Shown here: piece after piece, positions 62,202 through 64,000 of the stretch
Layout: each line of letters begins with the position of its first letter
How positions within the stretch are numbered: position 1 is the stretch's first letter
NCBI RefSeq assembly: GCF_001748285.1
Contig: NZ_BDGT01000034.1
Coordinates: 1 to 64,000, forward strand
Source: Thermogemmatispora onikobensis
Lineage (GTDB): Bacteria > Chloroflexota > Ktedonobacteria > Ktedonobacterales > Ktedonobacteraceae
DNA length: 64,000 nt
Direction of reading: 5' to 3'
Notes under the pieces: generated by a model
What the model was told of the DNA's origin: nothing
Databases searched by the model: none
Seen by the model: the letters and a program-made list of their open reading frames with translations, nothing else
Translations under genes and position numbers: made by a program

Positions 62202-63992
62202 CTACTGACCAGAGCGCAGCGCCTGCAAAGCGGCCAGACGCTCGCGCGCAATGGTGCTATCGGGTTTCACGCGAGCCAGGTTCTTATACACGCGGCTCGC
62301 CTGCTCATACTCCCCGACCGACTGATAGGTCTGCCCGAGCATATCGTAGGCTTCGTAGTTATGGCGATCGATCGCAATCAACTGCTGCAGGGCAGCCACG
62401 GCCTCCTTGACCTGATGGGTTTCGAAGTAGTAGCGAGCCACCACCGTCTGATACTCGGTGGCCTCGCGCGTGCGACCGATGCGCCAGCAGAAAGCCACGA
62501 CCTCGCGCAAGAGGCTCATATCGTTAGGAGCGAGGTCGACAGCGCGGCGATAACAAGAGAGAGCCTCCTCATTATTGCCCATCTCGGCATAGATATCGGC
62601 GATACGGCGCATCGCCTCAGAGGCTTCACCGCGCTGATTGCGGCGTTCGTAGATATCGGCCAACAGGCGCAGCTCAGCAATGCCCTCTTCGAGCTGGCCA
62701 CGATTAATATAGATCTCAGCCAGCTCGGCATGAGCGCGTGGGTCCTGGGGAGCCAGGCGTACCATCTCATTGAGCACATTGAGAGCGTTATCGCCCTGGC
62801 GCTTGCTGAGATAATAGCGAGCCAGCTCAGCATATTCCTGGAGGGCGCTGTCGATATCGCCCTGCCGCGCCGAGATCTCGGCCAGAGCCGAGGCCACCTC
62901 GTCCTGATAGGTGGTCACCTGTTTAATGCGGCGGAGCACGGCCTGCATCTGTTCCTCTTTGCCGGCGCGGCGGTAGGCTTTGGCCAGCAAGAGGGAGATC
63001 TCCACCTCGGGGGCCTGATGCTCCTCGTCGTCCTCGCGCGGGCGGGCCGCCCAGATAGTTGGGTCCATGGCAGCCGGCGAACGGCGCACCAGTTGCAGGG
63101 CCTGCTCCAGTTGCTGGATAGCCTCCTCGGGCTTCCCCTGGGAGAGCAAGCAATGGGCCATACTCACGCGGGCCAGCACCTCCACCGCGCTATCGCGTGT
63201 GGCCTGCTGGTAGGAAGCCACGGCGCGATCGAAGTAGCCGGCCTGCTGATGGATCTGACCCAGGGAGAAATGGAGATCGGCGTTATTGGGCTGCAGTTCG
63301 AGGGACTGTGTATATTCGCGCGCAACCACCTCATAATGGCGCTGGCCCTGACCCCGCAACTGCCAGCGGATGCGAGTCAATAGCTCCAGAGCAGAAGCGC
63401 GGCCAGCGGGAGCGGCCCCGGTAATCATCAGGAGATGCCAGCGCACCAGCGCCACGATGTTGCGCGGGTCGACCTGCAGCACGCGCTGGTACTCAGCGGC
63501 GGCCTGCTGAGAACGACCGAGCTTTTGCAGAGCCAGAGCATAATTCAGGCGAGTGGGCACGCTTGTTGGACTTTCCTGCAGGGCCTGCTCTAACTCGCTA
63601 AGGGCGCGATCCATGTAGCCCAGGCGAAGATAAGCCTCAGCGGCTTGAGTACGCTCACGCAACAGGTCCTCTTTATTGCCATGAGAGGAGAGCAGATTAA
63701 TCAGACGCATGCGGTACGTCAGATTATTCGGCTCCAGTTGCAGGATACGCCGATAGGTAGCGATTGCGTCGTCGATGCGCCCATTGGCGATATAGGTATC
63801 GACCAGGATGGCGTACTTTGTGATCGCCTGCTCGATGCGGCCCTGGCGTACATAGATCTCGCAGAGCACCTGATGGACATCCAGATACTGGGGAGCGATC
63901 TCGATGACCTTCAAGCACTCATCGATGGCCGAATTCAGCAAGCCATGCTCGATGTAGCGCTGGATGTCTTGCATCGAGCGCACCACCTGCAT
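62202..63992 (-). CDS. large tetratricopeptide-repeat protein, possibly cut at its start
   Basis: 596 residues from ATG 63992, nearly all TPR units (about 14), with typical pairs such as YLDVHQVLCEIYVRQGRIEQAI, NNADLHFSLGQIHQQAGYFDRAVASY and YEAYDMLGQTYQSVGEYEQASRVY. No enzyme domain, signal peptide or membrane helix is visible. The frame stays open to the window edge and no ribosome binding site can be checked, so the real start may lie outside. Such proteins are scaffolds for protein complexes; the partner is unknown. Confidence 0.85.
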   Translation of the reverse strand: MQVVRSMQDIQRYIEHGLLNSAIDECLKVIEIAPQYLDVHQVLCEIYVRQGRIEQAITKYAILVDTYIANGRIDDAIATYRRILQLEPNNLTYRMRLINLLSSHGNKEDLLRERTQAAEAYLRLGYMDRALSELEQALQESPTSVPTRLNYALALQKLGRSQQAAAEYQRVLQVDPRNIVALVRWHLLMITGAAPAGRASALELLTRIRWQLRGQGQRHYEVVAREYTQSLELQPNNADLHFSLGQIHQQAGYFDRAVASYQQATRDSAVEVLARVSMAHCLLSQGKPEEAIQQLEQALQLVRRSPAAMDPTIWAARPREDDEEHQAPEVEISLLLAKAYRRAGKEEQMQAVLRRIKQVTTYQDEVASALAEISARQGDIDSALQEYAELARYYLSKRQGDNALNVLNEMVRLAPQDPRAHAELAEIYINRGQLEEGIAELRLLADIYERRNQRGEASEAMRRIADIYAEMGNNEEALSCYRRAVDLAPNDMSLLREVVAFCWRIGRTREATEYQTVVARYYFETHQVKEAVAALQQLIAIDRHNYEAYDMLGQTYQSVGEYEQASRVYKNLARVKPDSTIARERLAALQALRSGQ

Positions 63993-64000
63993 ACGGATGC

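Overview
The window is a stretch of bacterial chromosome, GC-rich (inferred from base composition by eye), with densely packed genes on both strands, three tRNA genes and no insertion sequence, prophage or CRISPR array. The gene set (RNase J, FtsK/SpoIIIE translocase, AAA-R3H protein, PdxS/PdxT, MEDS, DUF5666, AIM24 and YtxH proteins, FemABX-like transferases, many two-component systems, no lipopolysaccharide genes) fits a Chloroflexota of the class Ktedonobacteria, perhaps near Thermogemmatispora. That placement is inference from gene content, not from a database match.

Layout. 1-5.5 kb: start of a leftward gene, a small XRE regulator, tRNA-Phe, a DNA methyltransferase with a severed partner, an AhpD/CMD-type redox protein whose second active-site cysteine is an in-frame TGA followed by a SECIS-like hairpin (a probable selenoprotein), a YtxH protein, an orphan receiver, and tRNA-Lys. 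5.6-10.7 kb: an FdrA(AllF)-AllG pair and a secreted phosphoesterase. 11.2-17.9 kb: a leftward six-gene block with an OmpR-type regulator, its kinase, a DUF5666 lipoprotein and a MacAB-type exporter. 18.5-31.6 kb: tRNA-Thr, acyl-CoA dehydrogenase, RNase J, FtsK, TrmD, then a kinase/regulator pair followed by a putative metalloprotease lipoprotein. 32-37 kb: a UroD-family protein, a NUDIX/membrane/MEDS operon and a zinc-ribbon AIM24 protein. 37.3-50 kb (all leftward): coiled-coil protein, CoaBC, an ABC transporter with three FHA domains, threonine ammonia-lyase, AAA-R3H protein with a double GNAT-like protein, PdxT and PdxS. 50.2-53.4 kb: a MazEF-type module and a third kinase/regulator pair. 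53.8-64 kb: an MDR dehydrogenase lacking a zinc-ligand cysteine, two tandem membrane-anchored GH3 enzymes, a GNAT, two tandem FemABX-like proteins (a probable cell-wall region), and a large TPR protein running to the window edge.

The most unusual element is the putative selenoprotein at 2654-3274: a standard gene caller would split it in two, and it predicts that the genome encodes the selenocysteine machinery. Other points worth attention are the AllF-AllG pair without AllH, the pdxS terminator that separates pdxS from pdxT, the His-Asp tail on the exporter ATPase, and a recurring GC-TATAMT promoter signature.
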